A DNA stretch of 64,000 bases from UBA10649 sp964597445 (GCA_964597445.1 CAZQXO010000004.1:1-64000); one strand, 5' to 3'; shown: positions 33,321-42,280, counted from the first letter of the stretch. The notes: generated by a model from the letters alone, not told the origin. Program-made: numbers and translations.

Positions 33321-34380
33321 GATCCGTCACCCCCGCGCTCGCGAAGGTCGCCATCTCCGCGAGGGTGGTCGCGGCCGCCGAGAGGAGCGGGAGAGCCATC
33401 AGCGCCCCGGTGCCCTCACCGAGTCGCAGGTCGAGGTCCAGGAGCGGGGCGAGTCCGAGGGAGGCCAGGGCGATGCGCGCGGCGGGCTCCGTGGACACGT
33501 GGCCGCCGATCATCCAGGCGCGCGCTCCGGGGCGTACGGCATCGGCGAGGAGTGCGGCGCTGCAGGAGACGATTCCGTCGAGGACCATCGGCATGCCGCG
33601 CGCGGCTGCCTGGGCGAGGTACCCCGCCATGGCTGCGATGTCCGGAGACCCGACGGTGGCGACCAGGCGGAGGGGGTCGGCCACCCAGGGGCGTCCCCGC
33701 TCCATCGCGGTGGCCACAGCGCGTTGCTTTCGCAGGAGCACCTCGTCCGTGACACCCGTGCCGCGGCCGGTGACGTCCTCGGCGGACCGGTCGGTCAGCA
33801 GGCCGATGAGGGTCGCTGCCACGGTGGTGTTGCCGATGCCCATGTCGCCGGCGATCAGGATGTCGGCTCCCGCATCGATGGCCTCGTCGGCCAGGTCGCG
33901 TCCGAGGCTCACGGCGGTCTCGGTCTCCTGCGGACTCATGGCGTCCTCGCGGTCGATGGATCCACTGCCGCGGCGCACGCGGCGCGCGGCGATGAGCGGA
34001 TCACTGTCGTCGAGGTAGTGCGCATCGGCGTCGACGCTGACATCGATGACGCGCATGCGGGCGCCGAACTGGCGGGCCAGCACGTTCGCGGCGGCACCGC
34101 CGGTCGCGAAGTTGGCGACCATCTGTGCCGTCACCTCGGGAGGGTAGGCGGAGGTGCCGGCTTGGCGTGCGATGCCGTGGTCCCCGGCGAAGATCACGAG
34201 GTGCGGGGATCGGAACGGATGGGGTGGGCATTGACCCTGCACCGACGCCATCCAGATGGCGGCATCCTCGAGTCGTCCCAGAGCGCCCAGCGGCTTGGTC
34301 AGTTGCGCCTGGCGTGCTCGGGCCGCGTCGGCGGCTGCGGAGGACGGAGTCGGGAGCCCACCTGCAGGGTGCGCGCGCAC
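33310..34380 (-). CDS. cobT: Nicotinate-nucleotide-dimethylbenzimidazole phosphoribosyltransferase
   Basis: The protein has 356 aa, close to the 350-residue norm. Phosphate-site motif GDMGIGNTTVAATL is intact, as is the GDHGIA motif near the N terminus, VLDGIVSCSAAL, and the C-terminal LRLGEGTGALMALPLL with the catalytic Glu. It makes alpha-ribazole phosphate, the lower-ligand nucleotide. It follows the MBL/CobU fusion gene by one base and overlaps cobS. Confidence 0.95.
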   Translation of the reverse strand: MRAHPAGGLPTPSSAAADAARARQAQLTKPLGALGRLEDAAIWMASVQGQCPPHPFRSPHLVIFAGDHGIARQAGTSAYPPEVTAQMVANFATGGAAANVLARQFGARMRVIDVSVDADAHYLDDSDPLIAARRVRRGSGSIDREDAMSPQETETAVSLGRDLADEAIDAGADILIAGDMGIGNTTVAATLIGLLTDRSAEDVTGRGTGVTDEVLLRKQRAVATAMERGRPWVADPLRLVATVGSPDIAAMAGYLAQAAARGMPMVLDGIVSCSAALLADAVRPGARAWMIGGHVSTEPAARIALASLGLAPLLDLDLRLGEGTGALMALPLLSAAATTLAEMATFASAGVTDREH

Positions 34381-34381
34381 G

Positions 34382-35758
34382 TCAGCATCCCTCGGTCAGG
34401 TCGAGGGTGCGGCCGGCGACGACCAGGAGCGTCCGGTCGCAGGCATCCGCCATGGCGATGTTGGCGATGCCGAGCAGGTCGCGGAAGAGACGGCCGCTCG
34501 GCGTGGCAGGCACGACGCCCATGCCCACCTCGTTCGAGACGACGATGACGTCACGGGGATGCCGCGTGACCGCCGTGCAGAGGTCATCGATGCGCAGGCG
34601 GGCCTCGGACAGCACGGCATCCCTGTCCCCGGACTCCCAGCGGTGCCAGGCGTCGATGTCGTCGAGTTGAGCCGTGAGCCACAGGGCAAGGCAGTCGATC
34701 AGGCACGGCCCTTCGGTGTTGGACAGAACGGAGACAACGTCAGTGCTCTCCACGGTCACCCACGTGGCCTGTCGTCGTGAGCGGTGCGCGGCCACGCGAA
34801 CCTCCCACTCCGGATCGTCGGGGCGCGTGCCACCGGTGGCCACGTAGGTGACGTCGGCGTGTGTGGCGAGCAGGGACTCCGCCTGGCGTGACTTGCCGGA
34901 TCGTGCGCCGCCGAGGAGAAGGGTGTGGTGCGGTGCAGTCCCGCTGGTGTCGATCGTCATGAAGTCCTCCGGAAGCTCGATGCCGATCGCTGCGAGTCGC
35001 GGCCGGAGTTCCTCGGTCGGCGGATTGTGGTGGCTGAGGTGCGTGGCGAGGACCCGTGTCGCGTCGTTGATCGATCCGTGCTGGCGCAGCGCGTCGATCT
35101 GCGTGGGCAGGGTCGCGAGATCCAGGTGACCGGTCCCGTGGTCGAGCGTGTCGCCGAAGGTCGCGTCGATGAGCACGACATCGTGGGCGACCGCCGGCAG
35201 GTCCAGGGAAGCGGGGTCGAACGGGCCGGTGTCCGTCGCGTAGAGAAGGGTTCTACCGTCGATCGCGGTGAGGGAGTAGAGCACGGCGTCGGCAGCGTGG
35301 ATGTCGCCGTTGCCGTGGTCATGTCGAGCCGTCACCACGCGCATCTGGACGTCGCCCTGAGAGGTGGTCAGGGTGATCTCGTCTCCAGCGCGAACGACGT
35401 GCAGCCGGTCCTGGTCCTGCGGTGCGCACCATTCGCGGCAGAGGTCGATCGCGGACGCCGGACCCCAGACATGGAGAGGACGCGTCTCCTCGACCCAGGA
35501 TCGCGTGAGCAGGAATGCCGGATGGAGGTGATCCGGATGCCCGTGGGTGATGAGCACATGCTCGACCCGCGTGAGATCCATGCTGGCCGGCACGTGTGGA
35601 GTCGTCGGGCCGCAGTCGATGAGGATGACGTCGTCGACGAGCGCCGCGCTGGGACGGCGCGCCCGTCCGGCGCGTCGCTCGGTCCCGCACGACCGGCATG
35701 AGCAGAAGGGGTTGGGCCAGCCATCCGCTGAGCCTGTGCCGAGGAGGGTCACGCGCAT
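34382..35758 (-). CDS. cobU: MBL-fold hydrolase / CobU fusion
   Basis: The protein has 458 aa in two domains. Residues 1-280 form a metallo-beta-lactamase fold of the PhnP type: LGTGSADGWPNPFCSCRSC with a Cys cluster, then THGHPDHLHP with the metal ligands. From about residue 285 comes CobU: P loop GGARSGKSRQA, then the conserved CLIDCLALWLT and VSNEVGMGVVP. CobU phosphorylates adenosylcobinamide and adds GMP. PhnP-type hydrolases cleave cyclic phosphates, so the fused domain might process a cobinamide or nucleotide phosphate; this is inference. The ATG lies one base after the EcfS stop. Confidence 0.92.
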   Translation of the reverse strand: MRVTLLGTGSADGWPNPFCSCRSCGTERRAGRARRPSAALVDDVILIDCGPTTPHVPASMDLTRVEHVLITHGHPDHLHPAFLLTRSWVEETRPLHVWGPASAIDLCREWCAPQDQDRLHVVRAGDEITLTTSQGDVQMRVVTARHDHGNGDIHAADAVLYSLTAIDGRTLLYATDTGPFDPASLDLPAVAHDVVLIDATFGDTLDHGTGHLDLATLPTQIDALRQHGSINDATRVLATHLSHHNPPTEELRPRLAAIGIELPEDFMTIDTSGTAPHHTLLLGGARSGKSRQAESLLATHADVTYVATGGTRPDDPEWEVRVAAHRSRRQATWVTVESTDVVSVLSNTEGPCLIDCLALWLTAQLDDIDAWHRWESGDRDAVLSEARLRIDDLCTAVTRHPRDVIVVSNEVGMGVVPATPSGRLFRDLLGIANIAMADACDRTLLVVAGRTLDLTEGC

Positions 35759-35759
35759 G

Positions 35760-36608
35760 TCAGGACCCGGAGGGTGGGGCGGCCACGAACTCCGGTCGGG
35801 CATGGAACGCGGCCTTGCGTGCCATCCGGCGCAGGGCGAGCAGGATCGGACGTCCCGCCACCCAGATCAGGACGACCGTGAGCAGCGCTCGAGGGATGTC
35901 GTAGCCGAGTGATGTCACGAGGGAGAAGCGGATCCACGAGAGAAGGTTCTCCGGCATCGTCGCGCCCGCGGTGAAGGCGAGCTGCTCGGGAAGGGAGTCG
36001 AGGAAGGGCCAGAACCACAGGTTCATGAGAAAGCCGTAGGCGATGCAGGCGACCGCGGCGTAGATCGACAGGGCGAGGATCTCGCGACGCCCCGACCACC
36101 GCGACGGCAGGAGCCCGGCCCCCAGGCCGACCCACGCCGCCGCGAGCATCTGGAAGGGCAGCCAGGGTCCGACGCCACCGGTGAGCAGGGCCGACGCGAA
36201 CAGGCCGATCGCCCCGAGGGCGAAGCCGAACCCGGGTCCGAGAGCGCGGGCGCCGAGAATGAGGATCACCCAGATCGGCTCCAGGCCGGCCGTGCCGCCA
36301 CCGAGCGGTCGCAGCGCGGCGATGACGGCGCTGAGCACTCCCAGCATGGCGATCGCCTTCGCATCCATGCCGCCGTCACTCATCTGGGCGAGCACGACGA
36401 TGAGCAGGACGGGAACGATGAGGGCGAAGAGGAGTGGTGCATCCGTGGCGTGCGCGACGGCTGCGGACCCGGGCGCCGCGACGAGGGGCCAGATGAAGGC
36501 GACGAGGCCGATGGCCGACGCGACGCCGATCGCGATGCGTGACGCGGGACCGAGTCGCACCGCGTGCGTGGTCACGGGGGTGGTGGAGGCCGGCAGGAGT
36601 GCTGTCAT
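35760..36608 (-). CDS. ECF transporter substrate-binding S component, probably cobalamin
   Basis: The protein has 282 aa with about eight hydrophobic segments, longer than the usual six-helix S component. Features are an N-terminal LGPASRIAIGVASAIGLVAF helix and a C-terminal basic loop (LLALRRMARKAAFH). As the partner of the T and A genes upstream, under a cobalamin riboswitch and before cobU, it most likely binds cobalamin or cobinamide (CbrT-like). Cobalt is less likely because CbiM/CbiN signatures are absent. The start overlaps the EcfA stop by ATGA. Confidence 0.85.
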   Translation of the reverse strand: MTALLPASTTPVTTHAVRLGPASRIAIGVASAIGLVAFIWPLVAAPGSAAVAHATDAPLLFALIVPVLLIVVLAQMSDGGMDAKAIAMLGVLSAVIAALRPLGGGTAGLEPIWVILILGARALGPGFGFALGAIGLFASALLTGGVGPWLPFQMLAAAWVGLGAGLLPSRWSGRREILALSIYAAVACIAYGFLMNLWFWPFLDSLPEQLAFTAGATMPENLLSWIRFSLVTSLGYDIPRALLTVVLIWVAGRPILLALRRMARKAAFHARPEFVAAPPSGS

Positions 36609-38227
36609 CCGACAGCCTCGGAATCCTGCAGCGCGTCTGCCACCTGTTGGACCGTCAGCCAGGAGCCCGGAGCCAGGATCTTCGCGACCTGCGGTGCGAA
36701 CATCGGGGACGCCGTCACCACGTGCGATGTCGGGCCGTCGGCCACGACCTCGCCGTCCGCCAGGATGATGACCCGGTCAGCGATCTCCGCCACGAGTTCG
36801 ACGTCATGCGTCGCCAGCACGATGGTGTGTCCTGCGTCCGCAAGGTCGGCGAGGATGCCCGCAAGGCGTGCCTTCGTCGGATAGTCCAGCCCACGGGTGG
36901 GCTCATCGAGCAGGAGGAGCGGCGGACGCGCTGCGAGGATGATGCAGAGGACGAGCAGCAGCCGCTGCCCCTCGGACAGGTCCCGAGGGTGAGCGCTGTC
37001 GACGATGTCGGGTGCCATGAGCGCGAGGAGCGCGCGGGTGGTGCCGAGATCCGCGCCCGCGTCACGGTCGGAGATCCGGCACTCCTCCGCAATCGTGGTG
37101 GCCTCCAGCAGGTCTGCCGGCTCCTGCGGCACGAGCCCGACGGAGTGGAGCAGGCTCGCGCCGGTGAGTTCCCGGGGATCGGCCTCGCCGATCCGGACGG
37201 TGCCCGACGGGCGCGGGCCGACCCCCACGAGCGCGTGGAGCAGAGTGGACTTTCCCGCACCGTTGCGGCCCATCAGCGCCACGATCTCACCGGGATGTGC
37301 GGTCACGGACACATGGGAGAGCGCAGTAGCAGAGCCGTAGCGAACACTGACGTCGTCAGTGGTGACGAGCGGTGGGGCGGCGTCACGCACCGCACGCAGT
37401 CGCGGCTGCTGGCCGACGAGAAGATCGCGCAGGGATCCCGCGGCGCGCCGCGCATCGCGAACGGACAGGGGGAGAGGCTGCCACCCGGCCAGTCGGGCCA
37501 GTTCGACGACGGGAGGAGCGATCGGTGCCGTGCGCATCATCTCCGCCGGTGGGCCGAACGAGACCGGTCGCCCGTCGCCGGGGACGAGCAGCACCTGGTC
37601 GGCGTACTGCACGACCCGCTCGAGTCGGTGCTCGGCCATGACGACGGTCACGCCCAGGTCATGCACCAGTCGCTGCAGCGCCGCGAGGACTTCCTCCGCG
37701 GCACCGGGGTCGAGGGCAGAGGTGGGCTCATCGAGCACTAGGACCCGCGGATGTGCTGCCAGCACCGCGCCGATCGCGACCCGCTGCCGCTGGCCCCCGG
37801 AGAGGGTGCGCAGTGCGCGCTGCCGGATGTCGGCAAGTCCGAGCAGGTCGAGAGTCTCCTCCACCCGTCGACGCATGACGTCCGGAGCAAGGCCGAGGCA
37901 CTCCATCCCGTAGGCGAGCTCGTCCTCGACGGTGTCGGTCACGAAGCTGCTCATCGGGTCCTGAGGCACGACCCCGACCAGGTCGGCCAGCTCCCGAGGT
38001 GGGTGGCTCGCGGTGTCGCGTCCATCGACGGTGATGCGCCCGGTCAGTGTGCCGCCGGTGAAATGGGGCACGAGTCCGTTCATCGCGCGCAGGAGAGTCG
38101 TCTTGCCGCTGCCCGTGCGTCCGACGACGAGCACGAGCTCGCCCTCGGGAATCCGCAGGCTCACGTGATCGAGCGTGGGTCGGACCTGACCGGGGTAGGT
38201 GATGCTGACGTCGTCGAACACGATCAT
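36605..38227 (-). CDS. ECF transporter ATPase, two fused ABC domains
   Basis: The protein has 540 aa. Two nucleotide-binding domains: Walker A VVGRTGSGKTTLL with signature LSGGQRQRVAIG in the first half, and LMGRNGAGKSTLL with LSEGQRLLLVL in the second. The second signature has Glu for the usual second Gly, suggesting an asymmetric pair. Walker B strands VLVLDEPTSALDPG and LLLLDEPTRGLDYP are intact. The single chain replaces EcfA1 and EcfA2. ATG at 38227 is fixed by the ATGA overlap with ecfT. Confidence 0.94.
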   Translation of the reverse strand: MIVFDDVSITYPGQVRPTLDHVSLRIPEGELVLVVGRTGSGKTTLLRAMNGLVPHFTGGTLTGRITVDGRDTASHPPRELADLVGVVPQDPMSSFVTDTVEDELAYGMECLGLAPDVMRRRVEETLDLLGLADIRQRALRTLSGGQRQRVAIGAVLAAHPRVLVLDEPTSALDPGAAEEVLAALQRLVHDLGVTVVMAEHRLERVVQYADQVLLVPGDGRPVSFGPPAEMMRTAPIAPPVVELARLAGWQPLPLSVRDARRAAGSLRDLLVGQQPRLRAVRDAAPPLVTTDDVSVRYGSATALSHVSVTAHPGEIVALMGRNGAGKSTLLHALVGVGPRPSGTVRIGEADPRELTGASLLHSVGLVPQEPADLLEATTIAEECRISDRDAGADLGTTRALLALMAPDIVDSAHPRDLSEGQRLLLVLCIILAARPPLLLLDEPTRGLDYPTKARLAGILADLADAGHTIVLATHDVELVAEIADRVIILADGEVVADGPTSHVVTASPMFAPQVAKILAPGSWLTVQQVADALQDSEAVG

Positions 38228-39345
38228 GCGACCACCTCCGCGCGTTCCCTCGTCGGCTGCGTCGTGACCCGGCTCGCGAGGGGAAGGGGAGGGGACGTCC
38301 AGGCGGGTGTGAGTGCGACACCGAGGGCCAGCACGGCGACCCACGGCAGAGTGGGCCAGGCGGGAGGATCGACGGTGGCGTCCATGCCCGGCACGCCCAG
38401 CCACCCCGCGGCCGCGAACGCTGCTGCGGTCACCGCGCCGGCCCCGGCGACTGCCCACTCGGGTGCCCGCCACGGATCCGGTCGGTAGCGGGTGCGCACG
38501 CGGGTTCGCCCGGCGCGCAGCACCGCGACCATCGTGGTCAGCGTCCCGAGGGCCATCATCGGCAGTCCGAGGTACGCGGGGGAGTCGGGGGAGACGAGGC
38601 CGAACACGCCGATGCAGGAGGCGACGAGGCCCGTCAGGAGCATGAGCGACGTCGTGCGCCGCTCGCGCACGGTGATGTCACCGCGTCGTCCGTAGCCGCG
38701 GGAGTCCATGGCTGCGGCGAGTGTCACGGATCGCTCGAGGGCGCCCTCGAGGACGGGGATGGCCGAGCCTGCCAGCGCGCGCATTCCCGTGCTGCTGCGT
38801 CCTCGCAGTCGACGAGCGGTGCGGAGCCGTTCGACGTCGGCGACGAGCTGCGGGGTGAAGGTCAGGGCGACGACCACGCTGACGCCCAGCTCGTACAGGG
38901 CTGCGGGCACCGACTTGAGCAGTCGGGTCGGCGATGCGAGCGAGTTCGCTGCTCCGACGCACACGAGGATCGTGGCGAGGCGCAGTCCGTCGTAGAAGGC
39001 CATCAGGAGTGATTCCGCCGTGACGCTGCCCCCGAGACGGATCCCGGCGAGCCACGCGGGCAGGTCGACCCCGGGAAGGTCCACAACCGTGGTGGTGCCG
39101 ACCGATGCTCCGAAGATCACTTGGACTGCAACGCGAATGACGATGACGACGAGGCCGAGCTTGAGGAAGAAGCCGAACGAGCGACCCCAGGGCTCCTGCG
39201 GTCGTCGGGCCTGGACGACGAGGGCCGCGACCCCGATGAGGAGGACGAGGAGCAACGGGTTGGTCGTGCGGCTGGCAGCCGCGGCCATGCCCAGTGCCCA
39301 GACCCACCAGGCGCCCGGGTGCAGCCATCGAGCATCGCGGGTCAT
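38224..39345 (-). CDS. ECF transporter transmembrane T component
   Basis: The protein has 373 aa with N-terminal and C-terminal groups of membrane helices. The middle has the coupling helices with ARRLRGRSSTG and AMDSRGYGRRG, the Ala-Arg-Gly type motifs that touch the ATPases. About 80 residues after these form extra C-terminal helices. ATG at 39345 overlaps the stop of the SCO2322-like gene. Together with the A and S genes downstream it forms a complete energy-coupling factor transporter. Confidence 0.92.
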   Translation of the reverse strand: MTRDARWLHPGAWWVWALGMAAAASRTTNPLLLVLLIGVAALVVQARRPQEPWGRSFGFFLKLGLVVIVIRVAVQVIFGASVGTTTVVDLPGVDLPAWLAGIRLGGSVTAESLLMAFYDGLRLATILVCVGAANSLASPTRLLKSVPAALYELGVSVVVALTFTPQLVADVERLRTARRLRGRSSTGMRALAGSAIPVLEGALERSVTLAAAMDSRGYGRRGDITVRERRTTSLMLLTGLVASCIGVFGLVSPDSPAYLGLPMMALGTLTTMVAVLRAGRTRVRTRYRPDPWRAPEWAVAGAGAVTAAAFAAAGWLGVPGMDATVDPPAWPTLPWVAVLALGVALTPAWTSPPLPLASRVTTQPTRERAEVVA

Positions 39346-40091
39346 GAGCGCCTCCGGCGACGGAGCCACACGTACTGGAGCGCGCCGATGGCGAGCACGA
39401 GGATCACGGCCAGTGACGCGACGGGGGATCCGGTCGACCCGGACACCTCACCCTCGGGTGCCTCGCCGCCGGTGCCGGCATTGAGAGCCGAGCCCGGGGT
39501 GTCGAGCAGGAGCCCGGGGGTGAGCGCATCGTCGGGTCCTGCGGCGGCCGCCGCGACGTCGGCGTCGTCGAGGATCGGTGCGCATTCTCGGGCGGGGTAG
39601 CCGCCCAGGCCGCACACGAGTCCGTTGTCCGTCCGCACCTCGAGGACGCTCCGGAGGACGTCGTAGGCGGTCGCGTCCGCTTCCGTCACGATGCACTCCG
39701 CACGCTGGTCGATCGGCGTCTCGCCGTCGGGGGCGATTCCCGGCGTGCCCGGGTCGATGATCAGGGCGATCCGCTTGGTGCCGTCGGTGGCTGCTACGCC
39801 ACTGCACACGTCGGCGAAGTCGGGAGGCATGGACGGAGCGGCCTCTGCCGCACCCGAATCCGAGCTGATGGCGAAGCTCCAGCCCTCGACCGATCCGTCC
39901 TCGGGGACGGCCGTGGCGGGACCCTGCGTGGCGAAGGTCCAGTCCGTCTCTTCCGGACCGGCCTGCCAGTACGTCCAGAAGCGATACGCGGACGCCTCGG
40001 CGGGAGCGGCGAGGGCGGTCGCGAACGCACCGAGCAGCAGGACCGACATGGCCGGCCCCGCTGCTCGGTGACTCACGCGCGTCCTCGCCAT
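39342..40091 (-). CDS. SCO2322-family secreted, membrane-anchored protein
   Basis: The protein has 249 aa. A signal peptide (about residues 1-35, ending near ALAAPAEASA) leads to a domain starting YRFWTYWQAG with four cysteines. An acidic low-complexity linker follows, then a C-terminal membrane segment (LAVILVLAIGALQYVWL) and a positive tail RRRRRS. The same family sits beside an ECF transporter in Streptomyces. The topology puts the domain outside the cell, anchored by its C terminus next to the transporter. A cobalamin-capturing role is plausible but unproven. Confidence 0.8.
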   Translation of the reverse strand: MARTRVSHRAAGPAMSVLLLGAFATALAAPAEASAYRFWTYWQAGPEETDWTFATQGPATAVPEDGSVEGWSFAISSDSGAAEAAPSMPPDFADVCSGVAATDGTKRIALIIDPGTPGIAPDGETPIDQRAECIVTEADATAYDVLRSVLEVRTDNGLVCGLGGYPARECAPILDDADVAAAAAGPDDALTPGLLLDTPGSALNAGTGGEAPEGEVSGSTGSPVASLAVILVLAIGALQYVWLRRRRRS

Positions 40092-40095
40092 CGGA

Positions 40096-41151
40096 CTAGC
40101 GGCGCATCGAGGAGGACAGGGTCGTGACGAGGTTGACCCCGCCGAACGACGTGGGCCTCGCTCCGGTCGCCTCGGCGACCATCAGCAGCAGCCCTGCTGC
40201 CCCGGGGCTCCCGGACGCGTAGGTGCCCGCGTTGGCCTTCAGTGCCGCTGTTCCGCGTGCGATCGCAGCGCGACCCTCGCGGGCGAGGCTCAGGCCGAGG
40301 ACGGCGTAGGCCGTCGAGGCGTAGTCCGGGCCGCCCATGGATGAGTCCAGCACTCCTGACCTCGACAGGTTCGAGGCGAGGTAGCTGATCCCCTTCGCTC
40401 GAGCAGTGTTCGCGCAGGCCGCAGAGGCACCCGCGGCAGGCTGGCGGGTGACCGGCAGGGAGCCCGTGATCCCGAGGACGCCCTGCGACGTCGCGAGGCC
40501 GTCGGGCCGGCTGCCCGGCTGGTAGGCGAAGCCGCCGCCGCTGGCGCAGGAGGAGGCGGTGCTGCCCAGGAAGCGCATGGCCTCGCGGTAGGGCGACGAT
40601 CCGAGATTGCCACCCCACGTGTTCGCGGCCGCGAGGGCGAGTCCGGTGGAGTTCGCGTCGGAGGCTCCCCCGGGGAAGTACGGCCAGCCGCCATCGGCGT
40701 TCTGCTGCTGACGGATCCATCGCCCCGCTGCCTCGGCGGCATCCACGACCCTCGAGAGCTGTGCCGGCTTCAGGGTGATCCTGCTGTCATCGAGGGCCAT
40801 GAGGGCCATCAGTGCCATGGCCGTGCTGTTGGTGTCGGGTCCGGTGTAGGTGGCGGGGTCCGGGGACGCGCACGGCTCCGACGTGGTGGGTCGGTAGTCC
40901 TCGAAGGATCCATCGGCGCACTGCTGGCGCAGCAGCCAGGAGACGGCGGCCGCAGGAGGGGTGATCTCGTGTGCGGTCAGGCCCAGGAGGCCGAGAGACT
41001 GGCGGAAGACCCCGTCGTATGTGGGGTCCGACGCCCCGTAGAGGCCGGCGTCGGGCGTGGCGGCCGCAGCCGTGCCGACTCCGGTGGACAGGGCTGCCGT
41101 GGCGCTGATGAGGGCGACGGCGGCGCGCCGGCGCACCAAGGTGCGAAGCAT
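40096..41151 (-). CDS. Secreted prenyltransferase/squalene-oxidase-repeat protein
   Basis: The protein has 351 aa. A signal peptide (cleaved near GTAAAATPDA, residue 32) is followed by repeats of the alpha/alpha-toroid type with the QW-like marks QQCADGSF near residue 75 and QQQNADGGWPYF near residue 150. The Asp-rich catalytic motifs of cyclases are not evident, so it is probably not an enzyme of terpene metabolism. It is the first gene after the cobalamin riboswitch and leads the ECF/cob operon. Animal intrinsic factor and transcobalamin use the same toroid fold for B12 binding, so extracellular corrinoid capture is a testable guess. Confidence 0.82.
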   Translation of the reverse strand: MLRTLVRRRAAVALISATAALSTGVGTAAAATPDAGLYGASDPTYDGVFRQSLGLLGLTAHEITPPAAAVSWLLRQQCADGSFEDYRPTTSEPCASPDPATYTGPDTNSTAMALMALMALDDSRITLKPAQLSRVVDAAEAAGRWIRQQQNADGGWPYFPGGASDANSTGLALAAANTWGGNLGSSPYREAMRFLGSTASSCASGGGFAYQPGSRPDGLATSQGVLGITGSLPVTRQPAAGASAACANTARAKGISYLASNLSRSGVLDSSMGGPDYASTAYAVLGLSLAREGRAAIARGTAALKANAGTYASGSPGAAGLLLMVAEATGARPTSFGGVNLVTTLSSSMRR

Positions 41152-41204
41152 GGGTGCCTTTCAGGTGAGCGGTGCCGGATCAGGGGGCACGCATCCTGAA
41201 AAGC

Positions 41205-41233
41205 GCGATCCCCGCAGCGCGGGCGCTGCGGGG
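41205..41233 (-). terminator. Riboswitch-linked intrinsic terminator
   Basis: On the minus strand CCCCGCAGCGC pairs with GCGCTGCGGGG (41210-41233), followed by GATCGCGCTTTTC. It lies 35 bp after the cobalamin aptamer and about 54 bp before the first operon gene. A second hairpin (41231-41258, GGGAGC...GCTCCC) overlaps its first three bases and could be the antiterminator. Confidence 0.75.
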
Positions 41234-41269
41234 AGCATGGGTCAGGACCCGAGCTCCCGTCCCGTTACC

Positions 41270-41435
41270 TCGACGGATGGAGCCGCTCGCGTTCGCCAGG
41301 TGCTCCGACTCTCCCCGGTTCAGGGCTGGGCCCTGACGTGGGAACACGGTTGCGGGACAGCGCCGGATTCGCACCGGACTTCCCCTGGACGTCGAACGAG
41401 TGGTGTTCAGTTGTGGGGGCATCCGACCACGGGGC
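41270..41435 (-). promoter_or_regulatory. Cobalamin (adenosylcobalamin) riboswitch
   Basis: The minus strand shows the aptamer core: GGGGAAGTCCGGTGCGAATCC (41365-41385), CGCTGTCCCGCAACCG after it, and the B12-box equivalent GAGTCGGAGCACCTGGCGA (41293-41311). Order and spacing fit the class I riboswitch. It precedes the secreted toroid gene and by extension the whole ECF/cob operon, which should be shut off by cobalamin. Exact ends are approximate. Confidence 0.9.
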
Positions 41436-41471
41436 GCATACCCGTGTCAAAGGTTTCGGGCATCGGGTGCG

Positions 41472-41678
41472 TCACCCCTCGGGATGGAGTCCCATGGGGC
41501 CGTAGACCTCCCGCTGCTCCTCGAGGAGCACGACCTGATGCACCCCGGAGTCGAGGAGGTCCCTCCAGCTCTCGCCGATCCACGTCTCGGCGTCGGACTG
41601 CGAGGGGAAGGACTGAGAGCAGCCGGATCCCACCGGCGACCCGTCCGATGCCTCGAGGCGCCAGAACCACTGGCTCAT
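41472..41678 (-). CDS. Small conserved actinobacterial hypothetical protein
   Basis: The protein has 68 aa. It starts MSQWFWRLEASDG and has AETWIGESWRDLL with a final VYGPMGLHP. I recall Streptomyces proteins of the same pattern (WRWRYE...AESWLGEHWR) but no function. It overlaps the DUF3043 gene by ATGA. Its end lies 37 bp before the riboswitch. Confidence 0.7.
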   Translation of the reverse strand: MSQWFWRLEASDGSPVGSGCSQSFPSQSDAETWIGESWRDLLDSGVHQVVLLEEQREVYGPMGLHPEG

Positions 41679-42280
41679 CGTCGTTCGACCGGTGCGCCGC
41701 CGCGCTTGACCTTGGGCGGCGGGATGCGAAGTCGGCGCAGCTGGAGCGTGCGCAGGATGGCGTAGAGGGTGATGCCCTTGCGCTCGGCCTTGTCGGGGAA
41801 CTGCTTGGCGGCTCGACGGTTCAGCGTCACCAGCAGGATGACGGTGTCGATCACGATCAGCGCGGTGAACGCGAAGAAGGCCAACGAGACGAAGGACTGC
41901 ACGGCCGGGTTCTGGACGAATCCGAGCACGAGCACGGCGATCGCGACGAAGATGAAGAACTCGGCGATCGTGAACCGCGAGTCGACGAAGTCCCGTGTGA
42001 AGGCTTTGGCGGGACCTTGGTCGCGCGGCGGAAGGTAGCGATCGTCACCCGCCATCATGGCCGCGCGGGCCTTCGCGCGCTCGGCCCGATCCCGCTCACG
42101 AGCGGCCTTCTTGGCGGCCCGGGGGTCCTTGGGGATCTTCAGCTGCTGCTTGCGGGCTGCCTCAGCCTCCTTGCGGGACGGCGTCGGGCGGCCCTTCGGC
42201 GCACGCGGGTCCTCCAGGGAGGTGTCGTCCGCATTCGACGGGACGTCATCGGGGGCGGGGGGCTTCTGGCGTCCGAACAT
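41675..42280 (-). CDS. DUF3043 membrane protein (Rv2206-like)
   Basis: The protein has 201 aa. A long basic/acidic cytoplasmic lead with KGRPTPSRKEAEAARKQQ and ARAAMMAGDDRYLPPRDQGP (the family marks) precedes two membrane helices (about residues 110-155) and a basic tail. It is an actinobacterial family with no assigned function, located near cobT/cobS in mycobacteria also. The short gene downstream is translationally coupled. It is divergent from pspA with 74 bp between; each side has a TAGGCT-like -10 candidate. Confidence 0.88.
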   Translation of the reverse strand: MFGRQKPPAPDDVPSNADDTSLEDPRAPKGRPTPSRKEAEAARKQQLKIPKDPRAAKKAARERDRAERAKARAAMMAGDDRYLPPRDQGPAKAFTRDFVDSRFTIAEFFIFVAIAVLVLGFVQNPAVQSFVSLAFFAFTALIVIDTVILLVTLNRRAAKQFPDKAERKGITLYAILRTLQLRRLRIPPPKVKRGGAPVERR

